This document shows positions 8,657-16,602 of a stretch of DNA of 64,000 bases, piece after piece. The notes beneath the pieces are model-generated. The model had not been told where the DNA came from, made no database searches, and was given only the letters and a program-made list of their open reading frames with translations. A program made the translations under genes and the position numbers. The stretch is from Kaistella carnis (GTDB lineage: Bacteria > Bacteroidota > Bacteroidia > Flavobacteriales > Weeksellaceae), in NCBI RefSeq assembly GCF_003860585.1, contig NZ_CP034159.1, positions 1,240,001 through 1,304,000 on the forward strand, in the 5' to 3' direction. Every line of letters begins with the position of its first letter. The first letter of the stretch is position 1.

Positions 8657-10024
8657 ATGTCAACACTCCATTATAAATACAGATCTACAAAAAATAAAGG
8701 CTACTTAACCGCGCGGTTTCAGTATAGGATTGACTTTGGCGAAAAACCAAAAGATATCTACTTTGACGCACTTTTGGAAGATAAAAGATTTTTTGTTGAC
8801 AAAGAGTACTTTAGCAAGACATATAAAGACCCAATTTTAAGAGAAAAGGAAAAAAATTCTAAAAATTTAGATAAAAGAAAGGTAGCATCAGATTTAGATG
8901 CAGAAGAAAACATCATCAGAAACTTAGTGATAGATCAATTTAGAGCGATTGAAAACCCAGAAACTTTAACCAAAGAATGGTTTAAGGATATTATCAGCGA
9001 ATATTTACATCCAGGCTTCAAAAAGAAGAAATATCAAGTAAAAATTGTAGGAAACGATCTGATTGCAGTTCTTGATCATTATAAAAATTACAAATCTAAC
9101 TTGGCTTCAAATACTGTAAAGAAAATGGGTGTTGTTAAAAGTAAATTGGAGCGATATGAAAATGATCTAAACATCAAATTAAAAATCACGGATATAAATA
9201 CGAATTTTCGAGATGAATTTATAAAATGGTCAAATGAAAACCAATACGCTTCTGGGACAATATCAAGAGATCTTACTTTTTTACGTACGATTTGTTACTA
9301 CGCCTCTACCGAACTTGATTTAGAAATTTTTGACAAACTTGACCGTGTAAAATACAAATTAGAAAAAATAAAAAATCCTTTCACAGATAATCGTGATAAT
9401 CCTGAGGAAATTTTGGAAGCTTACCTAACACCCGAAGAAATAGAGGAGATTGAAAAGAATAATGATTTGCCAGAATACTTGGACAATGCGCGAGATTTAT
9501 TCTTAATTGGTTATGAAACTGGTCAAAGAATTTCTGATTATTTACGGTTCGATAAAAAAATGCTCAAAACCATCAATGGTGTTACTCTTATCAATTTCAT
9601 ACAGAAGAAAACACGAAAACAAATGCTTTTACCTTTAAGCAGTAGAGTGTTAAGAATACTTGAAAAACGCAATGGTGAGTTTCCACGAAGAATTTCTGAT
9701 CAAAAATTCAATGATTATATTAAACTTGTTTGTGAAAAATCAAAAATTACACAAACAATTTTAGGAGTAAAAAGAATAAAAGTATTAGTAGATCCAAAAG
9801 ATGAAGAAAGCGGAATTTGGCGTGGAGTTCCAGGCTATTACTCAAAAAAGGATTTAATTGCGGGACACACTGCTCGTAGAAGTTTCTGTACCAATCACTA
9901 TGGAGTTTGGCCAACCTCAGATATTATGTATTTCAGCGGACACAGCACCGAAGCAATGTTGCTACAATATATTAAAGCCAAACCCATCGAAAGAGCTTTG
10001 CAGATATTTAAAAACCTTAAATAA
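8657..10024 (+). CDS. Tyrosine site-specific recombinase (island integrase)
   Basis: A 455-residue integrase of the Bacteroidota phage_int_SAM_5 type. An N-terminal arm-binding and SAM-like region (about 1-240) precedes the catalytic domain. Catalytic residues are visible: first Arg in GYETGQRISDY, Lys in the K-K-T-R-K-Q hairpin, HTARRSF (His-x-x-Arg), FSGHS (second His) and the nucleophile Tyr in LLQYIKA. It should catalyse integration into the 3' end of tRNA-Ala(GGC) and excision of the island. The gene sits at the attL end, reads inward, and is followed 8 bases later by the excisionase-like gene. Confidence 0.93.
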   Translation: MSTLHYKYRSTKNKGYLTARFQYRIDFGEKPKDIYFDALLEDKRFFVDKEYFSKTYKDPILREKEKNSKNLDKRKVASDLDAEENIIRNLVIDQFRAIENPETLTKEWFKDIISEYLHPGFKKKKYQVKIVGNDLIAVLDHYKNYKSNLASNTVKKMGVVKSKLERYENDLNIKLKITDINTNFRDEFIKWSNENQYASGTISRDLTFLRTICYYASTELDLEIFDKLDRVKYKLEKIKNPFTDNRDNPEEILEAYLTPEEIEEIEKNNDLPEYLDNARDLFLIGYETGQRISDYLRFDKKMLKTINGVTLINFIQKKTRKQMLLPLSSRVLRILEKRNGEFPRRISDQKFNDYIKLVCEKSKITQTILGVKRIKVLVDPKDEESGIWRGVPGYYSKKDLIAGHTARRSFCTNHYGVWPTSDIMYFSGHSTEAMLLQYIKAKPIERALQIFKNLK

Positions 10025-10032
10025 ATACAAAC

Positions 10033-10485
10033 ATGAATGCATTTATAGGTTTGAATGATGAAATAAGGGAGCTAATTACTACATTGGATAAATCAGACAT
10101 TAGTACTATTAAAAATTATTTATCCGATAAAGATCTGTCTGAAAAATACATTTCAGCTTTAAAAACTGAATGCAATAAGATGGCGCCTACTGAAGCACTT
10201 TTCTACCTTTTACGAACAGCAGAAAATCAACTTTTCATCACTAAAAAAGTTAAAGGAATAAAGGGCTTATCTACTCTTCTTAACGTAAGCGTAAAAACCG
10301 CTCAACAATTAAAAAACTCGGGAAGTATTGACCAAGCAATTATTTATGAAAAATCGAAACTATATTTTAACGAAGACGAAATTTTGGAAATTTGCTTGCC
10401 GAAAAAAAAACCTTGGAAATCTTTCAAATTGAGGGAAAACGTAGATGAAGAATTTATCAAATTGTGGGCGAATTTTTTGAAGTAA
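10033..10485 (+). CDS. DUF3853-like helix-turn-helix protein (candidate excisionase)
   Basis: A 150-residue protein. Its central part (KGIKGLSTLLNVSVKTAQQLKNSGSIDQAIIYEKSKLYFNEDEIL) is a MerR/excisionase-like winged HTH of the DUF3853 kind: a short recognition helix then a wing with an 'I-y-y' strand. The N-terminal 70 residues are helical. It lies 8 bases behind the integrase and is probably co-transcribed. By position it is the best candidate for the recombination directionality factor. The family assignment is from pattern recognition only. Confidence 0.65.
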   Translation: MNAFIGLNDEIRELITTLDKSDISTIKNYLSDKDLSEKYISALKTECNKMAPTEALFYLLRTAENQLFITKKVKGIKGLSTLLNVSVKTAQQLKNSGSIDQAIIYEKSKLYFNEDEILEICLPKKKPWKSFKLRENVDEEFIKLWANFLK

Positions 10486-10555
10486 TTTGTCAGTTTTGCA
10501 CTGTGTTCTTTAATAATTTTAACTTTCACAAAACCATTTCAATTTATATTTAAAA

Positions 10556-10652
10556 AACACCTATCGGGTATAAAATTTCTATTTAGTATAATTTTATACC
10601 CTTTTGGGTACAATATCAAAAATTTTCTTATCTTTATACCCGTAGAGGTATA
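10556..10652. promoter_or_regulatory. HipB operators (TATACC-N6-GGTATA)
   Basis: Two near-perfect palindromes, TATACC-N6-GGTACA at 10595-10612 and TATACC-N6-GGTATA at 10635-10652, plus a weaker half-type site (AACACC-N5-GGTATA) at 10556-10572. They lie 87 to 183 bases upstream of hipB. E. coli HipB operators are TATCC-N8-GGATA, so the layout is very similar. The HTH protein just downstream is the expected ligand, giving negative autoregulation. Confidence 0.7.
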
Positions 10653-10738
10653 TTATGAAATCGCTTTTATAATATTTGTACACAAATACTCATGAAGTTA
10701 AGCGATTGCATAAGACATTAAAAAACGAATAAATACTT

Positions 10739-10951
10739 ATGAAGAATTTAAGTGATTTTGTGAAACAGAAAAGGAAATCAACCGGACTTACACAGGAAGA
10801 TTTATCCTTAAAAGCTGGAGTTGGTTTGCGATTTATTCGTGAACTAGAACAAGGCAAACCAACTTTGCGAATGGATAAAGTGAACCAGGTTTTATCATTA
10901 TTCGGACATGAGTTAACACCAACTAAAATAGTAAATAATGAAGAGCGGTAA
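10739..10951 (+). CDS. hipB: HipB-type HTH antitoxin/repressor
   Basis: A 70-residue Xre/Cro-type DNA-binding protein: LSDFVKQKRKSTGLTQEDLSLKAGVGLRFIRELEQGKPTLRMDKVNQVLSLFGHEL has the HipB pattern, including the G-v-g-x-r-f-I-r-E-L-E-q-G-k recognition helix. It opens a three-gene overlapping operon hipB-hipS-hipT and should bind the TATACC palindromes upstream. In characterised HipBST systems HipB augments repression while HipS is the toxin-neutralising partner. Confidence 0.88.
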   Translation: MKNLSDFVKQKRKSTGLTQEDLSLKAGVGLRFIRELEQGKPTLRMDKVNQVLSLFGHELTPTKIVNNEER

Positions 10952-11267
10952 AGTTTTTATGCACAATCAACTTGCAGGAATTATTACGGAAGACAGTGAA
11001 GGTTATCATTTTCAGTATGATTCTGAATATCTAAATTCTGAAAATCCGGAACCAATTAGTCTTACCCTTCCAATTCAGCAAGAAATATACACTGATCTTA
11101 ACTTATTTCCATTTTTTGACGGCTTAATTCCTGAAGGTTGGTTGCTGGATATTGCACAAAAAAATTGGAAATTAAATCCACGTGACAGAATGGAAATTCT
11201 TCTAAAAACCTGCCAAGATTGTATCGGTGCGGTTTCAATTCAAGAAATAGCACGAGATGAAAATTAG
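10938..11267 (+). CDS. hipS: HipS-like protein (HipA N-terminal subdomain)
   Basis: A 109-residue protein corresponding to the isolated N-terminal subdomain 1 of HipA: GKVFMHNQLAGIITED, SLTLPIQQEIY, LFPFFDGLIPEGWLLD, and a C-terminal DCIGAVSI. It overlaps hipB by 14 bases and hipT by 11, so expression is translationally coupled. In E. coli O127 HipBST this small protein is the antitoxin of the kinase HipT. The split of HipA into HipS plus HipT is visible here and supports the same tripartite logic. Confidence 0.85.
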   Translation: MKSGKVFMHNQLAGIITEDSEGYHFQYDSEYLNSENPEPISLTLPIQQEIYTDLNLFPFFDGLIPEGWLLDIAQKNWKLNPRDRMEILLKTCQDCIGAVSIQEIARDEN

Positions 11268-12216
11268 ATGTTTATACTGTTATAAAATCATTGACGAAAC
11301 TGAACGGAAAACTCCTGCAGGAAGATCAGACTATCACCCGAAATGCAGCAGAAAGTTCTTTGGAACTTTAGAACCACCCATATTGGATCTTACCGATGAC
11401 AAAATAAAAGAATTTGCTGAACAAATCATCAAAACACAGCGATCTGTAACAGGTGTACAGCCAAAACTTTCTCTTGAAATTAGTTTGGATGAAAATAATT
11501 CACGAAGGTTTACCATTGTAGGTGTTTTGGGAGACTATATTTTAAAACCTCAAACTAAACAGTTCGCAAATCTCCCAGAAAATGAAGATTTAACGATGAA
11601 TTTGGCTGAAATTTCAAAGATTAGAACGGTTGAACATTCTTTGATAAGATTAAAGTCTGGTCAATTAGCTTATATCACAAAAAGAGTTGACCGAAACAAA
11701 AAAGAAAAACTACACATGGAAGACATGTGTCAGTTAACAGAACGGCTTACCGAACAGAAATATAAAGGTTCTTATGAACAAATTGCAAAAAAAATAAAGC
11801 AATATTCAGTAAATTCTGGCCTTGATATTGTTGATTTCTACGAACTGGTATTGTTCAGTTTTCTAACAGGAAACAACGATATGCACCTTAAAAATTTTTC
11901 ACTTTTAAAAGTAATTAAGGAATATTCCCTTTGCCCTGCTTATGATCTTGTTTCCTCCCAATTGGCAAATGAAGATGATGATGAAGAACTCGCTTTAACG
12001 CTAAACGGAAAGAAGAAAAAAATCACGAGAAAAGATTTTGAACTTTCTATGGCCAAATCTGGAATTGAACCGAAAGTAATTGAAAATATATTTGGAAAAT
12101 TTGAAAAATTGCTTCGAAAATGGTTAAAATTTATAGAGCATAGTTTTTTGCCTGATGAAGAAAAAACAAGATATACTGATCTTGTGAAAACAAAATTTGG
12201 AATTATTTATCATTAA
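11257..12216 (+). CDS. hipT: HipT-like serine/threonine kinase toxin with N-terminal Cys motif
   Basis: A 319-residue HipA-fold kinase lacking the N-terminal subdomain, which is the separate gene upstream. Kinase landmarks: Gly-rich loop with candidate autophosphorylation residues in SVTGVQPKLSL (about residue 70), catalytic loop FLTGNNDMHLKNFSL and metal-binding Asp in PAYDLVSS. HipA-family kinases phosphorylate aminoacyl-tRNA synthetases (GltX or TrpS) and arrest translation. The first 30 residues carry CLYCYK...YHPKC, a short zinc-ribbon-like cluster not found in HipA. An IS256 element has inserted exactly at its stop codon but the CAT-TAA end is preserved, so the gene is intact. Confidence 0.87.
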   Translation: MKIRCLYCYKIIDETERKTPAGRSDYHPKCSRKFFGTLEPPILDLTDDKIKEFAEQIIKTQRSVTGVQPKLSLEISLDENNSRRFTIVGVLGDYILKPQTKQFANLPENEDLTMNLAEISKIRTVEHSLIRLKSGQLAYITKRVDRNKKEKLHMEDMCQLTERLTEQKYKGSYEQIAKKIKQYSVNSGLDIVDFYELVLFSFLTGNNDMHLKNFSLLKVIKEYSLCPAYDLVSSQLANEDDDEELALTLNGKKKKITRKDFELSMAKSGIEPKVIENIFGKFEKLLRKWLKFIEHSFLPDEEKTRYTDLVKTKFGIIYH

Positions 12217-12218
12217 AA

Positions 12219-13586
12219 GACACTGTCCCGCAAAGTGTGTAAGTTGAAAAGTTTAAGACTTGAGTTTTTTATAACTTGAGCCTTTCTTCAAATATAAGCA
12301 TAAATTGATTTAATACGATTCCCCAATCTCGAATCGGCATTGTCCATTTTTTTGTTGCTTCTCTTAAGGCAAGGAAAACTGACTTTAAAACCGCATCATC
12401 AGTAGGAAAAGACATTTTATTTTTAGTATATTTTCTTATTTTTCCGTTGAGATTTTCTATTAAATTGGTGGTGTAAATGATTTTACGGATTTCCACCGGA
12501 AATTCGAAAAATACCGTTAATTCATCCCAATTATCTCTCCAGGATTTGATGGCATACGAATATTTAGATTCCCATTTTTCTGCAAAATCATTTAAGGCGG
12601 CTTCTGCGGCTTGCTTGGTGGGAGCGTTGTAAATGTGTTTCATGTCGGAAGTAAAGGCTTTTCTGTCCTTCCAAACTACGTATTTACAAGCATTTCTAAT
12701 CTGATGCACCACGCAGATCTGAGTTTGAGATTGTGGGAAAACACTGCGAATAGTTTGGGTAAATCCATTGAGATTATCCGTTGCAGTGATTAGTATATCT
12801 TCTACGCCACGTGCTTTTATGTCAGTTAAAACGCTCATCCAAAAACTGGAACTTTCGTTTTTTCCAAGCCACATTCCCAGAACTTCTTTTCTTCCATCCC
12901 GTCTTAAACCAACGGCAAGATAAATGGTTTTGTTGATAACTTTTGAGTTCTCACGGACTTTAAAAACAATTCCATCCATCCAAACAATGAGGTATAAATC
13001 CTCTAGTGGCCGATTTTGCCAAGCGACAATCTCACTGGAAACCGCATTGGTAATCCTGGATATTGTGGATGTTGAAACATCAAAATCATACATTTCCTTG
13101 ATCTGATCTTCAATATCACTTACACTCATTCCTTTGGCATAAAATGAGATGATAACATTTTCCAAACCTTCAATAATATTATGCCTTTTGGGAACTAAGG
13201 CTGGCTCAAAAGTACTTTCCCTATCCCGCGGAACTTTAATTTCATCTTCGCCAAAAGAGGTTTTTATCTTCTTGGTTTGATGGCCATTGCGATAATTTCC
13301 GTCTTTTGTTTTTTGATGTTTCTCGGTATCCAGATGGTCATCTAATTCGGCTTCGAGCATATGTTCTACGGCTCGTTTGTGCATTGTTTTGAAGAAAGAG
13401 GTTAAATCTTCTCCACTCTTGAAGGATTTGTAGAAATCCTTGTTGTTTAATAATTCTTCTTTGTCGATCATAACTGTATAAAGTTTAAAAATAGTAAAAA
13501 GTTATTTCCGAAAAAGTTTTGAGCTTTTGAAGGCTCAAAATTTTTCAGAATAATTTTTCAACTTACACAGTTAGTGAAACACTACC
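12219..13586. mobile_element. IS256-family insertion sequence
   Basis: A 1368-bp element flanked by an 8-bp target duplication CATTAAAA (12211-12218 and 13587-13594). Terminal inverted repeats of about 32 bp are imperfect outside and perfect inside: both ends carry TGTGTAAGTTGAAAA or GTGTGTAAGTTGAAAA at the inner end. The target was the last codon and stop of hipT, and the duplication keeps that stop. Long inverted repeats and an 8-bp duplication are standard for IS256. Confidence 0.9.
12269..13471 (-). CDS. IS256 family transposase
   Basis: A 400-residue mutator-type transposase. The DDE residues are expected in [14 protein letters not shown] (first D), [10 protein letters not shown] (second D) and the C-terminal [15 protein letters not shown] (E). 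The upstream DNA-binding region includes [15 protein letters not shown] sequence and [11 protein letters not shown]. Full length for the family (about 400). It reads opposite to hipT. Confidence 0.95.
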   Translation of the reverse strand: MIDKEELLNNKDFYKSFKSGEDLTSFFKTMHKRAVEHMLEAELDDHLDTEKHQKTKDGNYRNGHQTKKIKTSFGEDEIKVPRDRESTFEPALVPKRHNIIEGLENVIISFYAKGMSVSDIEDQIKEMYDFDVSTSTISRITNAVSSEIVAWQNRPLEDLYLIVWMDGIVFKVRENSKVINKTIYLAVGLRRDGRKEVLGMWLGKNESSSFWMSVLTDIKARGVEDILITATDNLNGFTQTIRSVFPQSQTQICVVHQIRNACKYVVWKDRKAFTSDMKHIYNAPTKQAAEAALNDFAEKWESKYSYAIKSWRDNWDELTVFFEFPVEIRKIIYTTNLIENLNGKIRKYTKNKMSFPTDDAVLKSVFLALREATKKWTMPIRDWGIVLNQFMLIFEERLKL

Positions 13587-13728
13587 CATTAAAATTTTGA
13601 TTGTCTTTAAATTTTAAAAAACAAGATTTAAAACTAATAGATTTTACTCAACATACCAGATAAACCTTGACAGTTAAATTGTACAAAGTTAATTCCTAAG
13701 TATGTATTTTCTCAACTACAGAACCCTG

Positions 13729-13947
13729 TTAAATGATGTGTCGGAATTTCCGACATGTTGCTTCTTGAACCAGTTCGTTTTCCGAAAACACATTTTGAAT
13801 CTGTTCTGTAATTGTAGTTCTTCCTTTCCCAAACAATTCTGCCATCTGCGCTTGTGTAAGCCAAACCGTATCCTCCTCAAATTGCACATTGATTTGAGTA
13901 GAGCCATCATCAGCTTTGTAGATTTCTATTTTATTTTCTGTATTCAT
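13729..13947 (-). pseudogene. Truncated RhuM-family gene (N-terminal remnant)
   Basis: 72 codons beginning MNTENKIEIYKADDGSTQINVQFEEDTVWLTQAQMAELF, the well-known start of RhuM (virulence-related, Fic-associated) proteins, which are normally about 330 residues. The frame ends after CRKFRH, where the family continues into a conserved Q-H-G-A segment. Nothing downstream in any frame looks like the missing part, which lies on the side facing the IS256 element. It is a decayed passenger of the island. Confidence 0.7.
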
Positions 13948-14102
13948 CAGTTATAAATGCACAGTAAATTTCCGATATATTCTTAAAAATTGAAAAGTTT
14001 TAAACTTGTTTAATATAGAATTTCTTACGAAAAGTGGAAACCGTTTTAGTAAAAAACTATTCGTTGTCTCATTCATCAATTTCTTTCAAAGATTCAGGAG
14101 TG

Positions 14103-15215
14103 TTAATTTCCCCAATGATTTCTTTTCCTTAATTCTAAAGTATTTTTATCTACTTCATCAAGCAAACTATCATCAACATTTTTTGAAGGGTCATACCAAT
14201 CTAATTTTTTCTTAGCCCATTCTAACCAATTTTTATCTTCTGGATTCACTTGCTTTTTGTAATCATAAAACTCTTTTAGAACCATAAACTTTTTCCACCT
14301 TTCGGCTTCATTATAAAAATTGATAAATCTTTGATATTCGTCTTCTTTTAGTTTTCTTACAATTTTTCTAATTTCTTCTTCCTCTTTTCGGCCTGCGTGG
14401 TGAATTGCAGATAAAAATCGCTCTTGTTTCTCTTTTTCAAAATTATGTGCAACACGCAAAAGTATTTTTCGCATCTTCTTTTCCATTGGTTCAGTTGCCG
14501 TATCTGTAAATTCCGCCATCCTATAACTCTCTCCAATTCTCAACATTAATTTTCCATTTGGAAAAAATAACCTTCGCTCCCAATTGTAGTTTCCTTGCAC
14601 AACTATTTTGGCTCTGCTTTTTTCCGTTAAACTGATTTTCTTTTTTTCTCCTTCATCATTTTCAATAATAAGTCCTTGTAAAGTACAATACACTTTAAAT
14701 CCTAAAATTCTAAAATTTTTTATGAGCACATCTATAATTAGGAGAGTTCTACTAAGGTTATCTTTAGAAATTACTACATCAGGAACTTCCAAATTATAAC
14801 TGGATGATATAACGTTTTCACGTTGACCATTAGATGAAGGTTTTTTCTTGATTAAATCCTGCTTTAACGCCTTAGTAATTTTGTCAGGATTGTTTAATTC
14901 ATCAGGAACAATAAAAATTAAATCAGGAAATTCTGATAATGAATCCCTAAAGCTCTCTGATGATTTATCTTCAAATGGCTTTATTTCAATGATTATATTG
15001 ATCTCATCTTTTGCCGGTAATTTTGTTTTAATAACTTTTTTTCCAAATTTTACTTTGCTCCAATATCCTGCTATCGGCAAAGGAATATTATGCTTAATGC
15101 AAATTTTTCTCAATCCATTGTCGGATAGATTATACTCCTTACACAATTGCGTTAATGGAAAAGACCATACTTTTTCGTACAATTCTTGTCTGCTAATTTT
15201 GATTGAATTTTTCAT
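14103..15215 (-). CDS. Uncharacterised protein with N-terminal HTH-like domain, at the end of the defence block
   Basis: A 370-residue protein. The first 60 residues (KISRQELYEKVWSFPLTQLCKEYNLSDNGLRKICIKHNIPLPIAGYW) match a widespread but unnamed family that begins 'L-Y-E-x-V-W-S-x-P-x-T-x-L...GISDxGLxKIC.. IPxPxxGYW', which looks like a helix-turn-helix. The rest is mixed alpha/beta with a basic helical C-terminal third (EEEIRKIVRKLKEDEYQRF). No catalytic motif is evident. ATTGTA-N2-TACAAT at 15230-15243 lies just upstream of the ATG and may be an operator. It follows mcrC after 148 bases on the same strand, and may be a regulator or an unrecognised defence component. Confidence 0.7.
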   Translation of the reverse strand: MKNSIKISRQELYEKVWSFPLTQLCKEYNLSDNGLRKICIKHNIPLPIAGYWSKVKFGKKVIKTKLPAKDEINIIIEIKPFEDKSSESFRDSLSEFPDLIFIVPDELNNPDKITKALKQDLIKKKPSSNGQRENVISSSYNLEVPDVVISKDNLSRTLLIIDVLIKNFRILGFKVYCTLQGLIIENDEGEKKKISLTEKSRAKIVVQGNYNWERRLFFPNGKLMLRIGESYRMAEFTDTATEPMEKKMRKILLRVAHNFEKEKQERFLSAIHHAGRKEEEEIRKIVRKLKEDEYQRFINFYNEAERWKKFMVLKEFYDYKKQVNPEDKNWLEWAKKKLDWYDPSKNVDDSLLDEVDKNTLELRKRNHWGN

Positions 15216-15363
15216 TGCGCCTTAAATTAATTGTAAGTACAATAGTAAAATTAGCGAAAAACTTGAAAGCGTAAAAAATAGAAAAAAAAACACTATTTAT
15301 TTCAAAATTTTCCAAACAAAATTAGTTCGTAGCTTTTAAGACAAGCAATAAAGCTATATTCAA

Positions 15364-16596
15364 TTACCGCAAAAATGATTTAATTTGTTCGACTATTTCA
15401 TCTTGCCAAAAACCAATTTCATCTACGGTCTTAACATGTACGATACTGCACTCTTTTAAGGATATCTCGGCTTTTATTTCTGTATTAAAATAATTTCCTC
15501 TTTTTATAAAATGTTCTTCTCCAGGATAAACGAGTGCAGTTTTTGTTGCATCATAATATTTATGATAAACATACATCTGTCTTAAATCTTCCGGAGAAGG
15601 ATTTCTACCGTTAAGATTCTTCCATTTTGTGTCCAGTACAATAGTTTCTTGCGTTATTCTATTCTTTAAGATTAAGTCAGGGCGCATTTTTGATAAACTA
15701 CCCTCTGTGGGTTTCCAAAAGTATTTTGTCACTTGAGAGGTGATCTGGTGCGTTTTCATCTTTTTATGAAGAGTCATAAAGATGAATTGTTCCCAAAGGG
15801 AATTCATATCAAACATTAATGCTAAAACATTATTCTTTCCCTTTGACAAATCTGGATGGTAGTTGAGTAAAACCAATTTTGCAATTTCTAAAGCGGTTTT
15901 GTAATGAATATTTTTCCGATCATAATTTATTTTGGAAAAAACGGTTTCAGAAATTTTTATATTCGATACCTCTGGAAAATCCAAAAGCAATGTTCCAATT
16001 TTACTTTTTAACGAATTTGTAGTATTAATTTGATTAATAAGATTCAACGCTTTAAATAAAATTTGATGAATTAAATGGTCTTTGTCATAGTGTGAATATT
16101 TCACATAGAAACGCTCCTGATGAGTACAGTTTTTTGAAATATGTTTTGAAAATTGCAAGGAACCTTTTAGAGATTGTAAATTGACATCAGTTTGACTGTA
16201 TTTTTTAATGAGGCCACGATGAAAAATAAGTTCTAGTTCATTGATGAAAAGTTCAAAATACAAATCCAAAATTGAATTGGATTTAAGTTTTAGAGTTGAA
16301 GATCCAGTAGATTTCACATTAAACCCCCAAACAGTTCGAATCATATCAATGAGTAAACCCCTCCATTTTTCTTCACCGTTTTTGTCGGCTTTGGGAAGGA
16401 TTTCAATTTTAGTTCTTCCAATTTGTAATACGCCAACATATTCATTAAACTGAACTCCATTTTTAATGAGTTTGAAAAAAGGCGAATAATTACCGTAATA
16501 ATTTTCCAAAGCATCATGCAGTTTTTTTTCATCCTCATTTTTGAGGTTGAAAATTAATTTCTCATGTTCAAATCTTACGATGCTTTTTAGATTCAT
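15364..16596 (-). CDS. mcrC: McrC-type endonuclease subunit of a modification-dependent restriction system
   Basis: A 410-residue McrC homologue. The N terminus has the McrC beta-barrel region (EYVGVLQIGRTKIEILPK). The C-terminal PD-(D/E)XK nuclease core is visible in KMRPDLILKNRI...ETIVLDTKWKNL (D...D-x-K). It supplies the nuclease that cuts when McrB, a GTP-driven hexamer, has bound modified DNA. The gene starts 6 bases after the mcrB stop, as expected. About 90 residues longer than E. coli McrC but normal for the PF10117 family. Confidence 0.88.
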   Translation of the reverse strand: MNLKSIVRFEHEKLIFNLKNEDEKKLHDALENYYGNYSPFFKLIKNGVQFNEYVGVLQIGRTKIEILPKADKNGEEKWRGLLIDMIRTVWGFNVKSTGSSTLKLKSNSILDLYFELFINELELIFHRGLIKKYSQTDVNLQSLKGSLQFSKHISKNCTHQERFYVKYSHYDKDHLIHQILFKALNLINQINTTNSLKSKIGTLLLDFPEVSNIKISETVFSKINYDRKNIHYKTALEIAKLVLLNYHPDLSKGKNNVLALMFDMNSLWEQFIFMTLHKKMKTHQITSQVTKYFWKPTEGSLSKMRPDLILKNRITQETIVLDTKWKNLNGRNPSPEDLRQMYVYHKYYDATKTALVYPGEEHFIKRGNYFNTEIKAEISLKECSIVHVKTVDEIGFWQDEIVEQIKSFLR

Positions 16597-16602
16597 GGAA
16601 TT

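Noticed and set aside
10556..10652. A CRISPR-like or phage-repressor repeat array
   Set aside because: Only two clear palindromes plus a weak third, with spacing and sequence fitting HipB operators and a hipB gene directly downstream.
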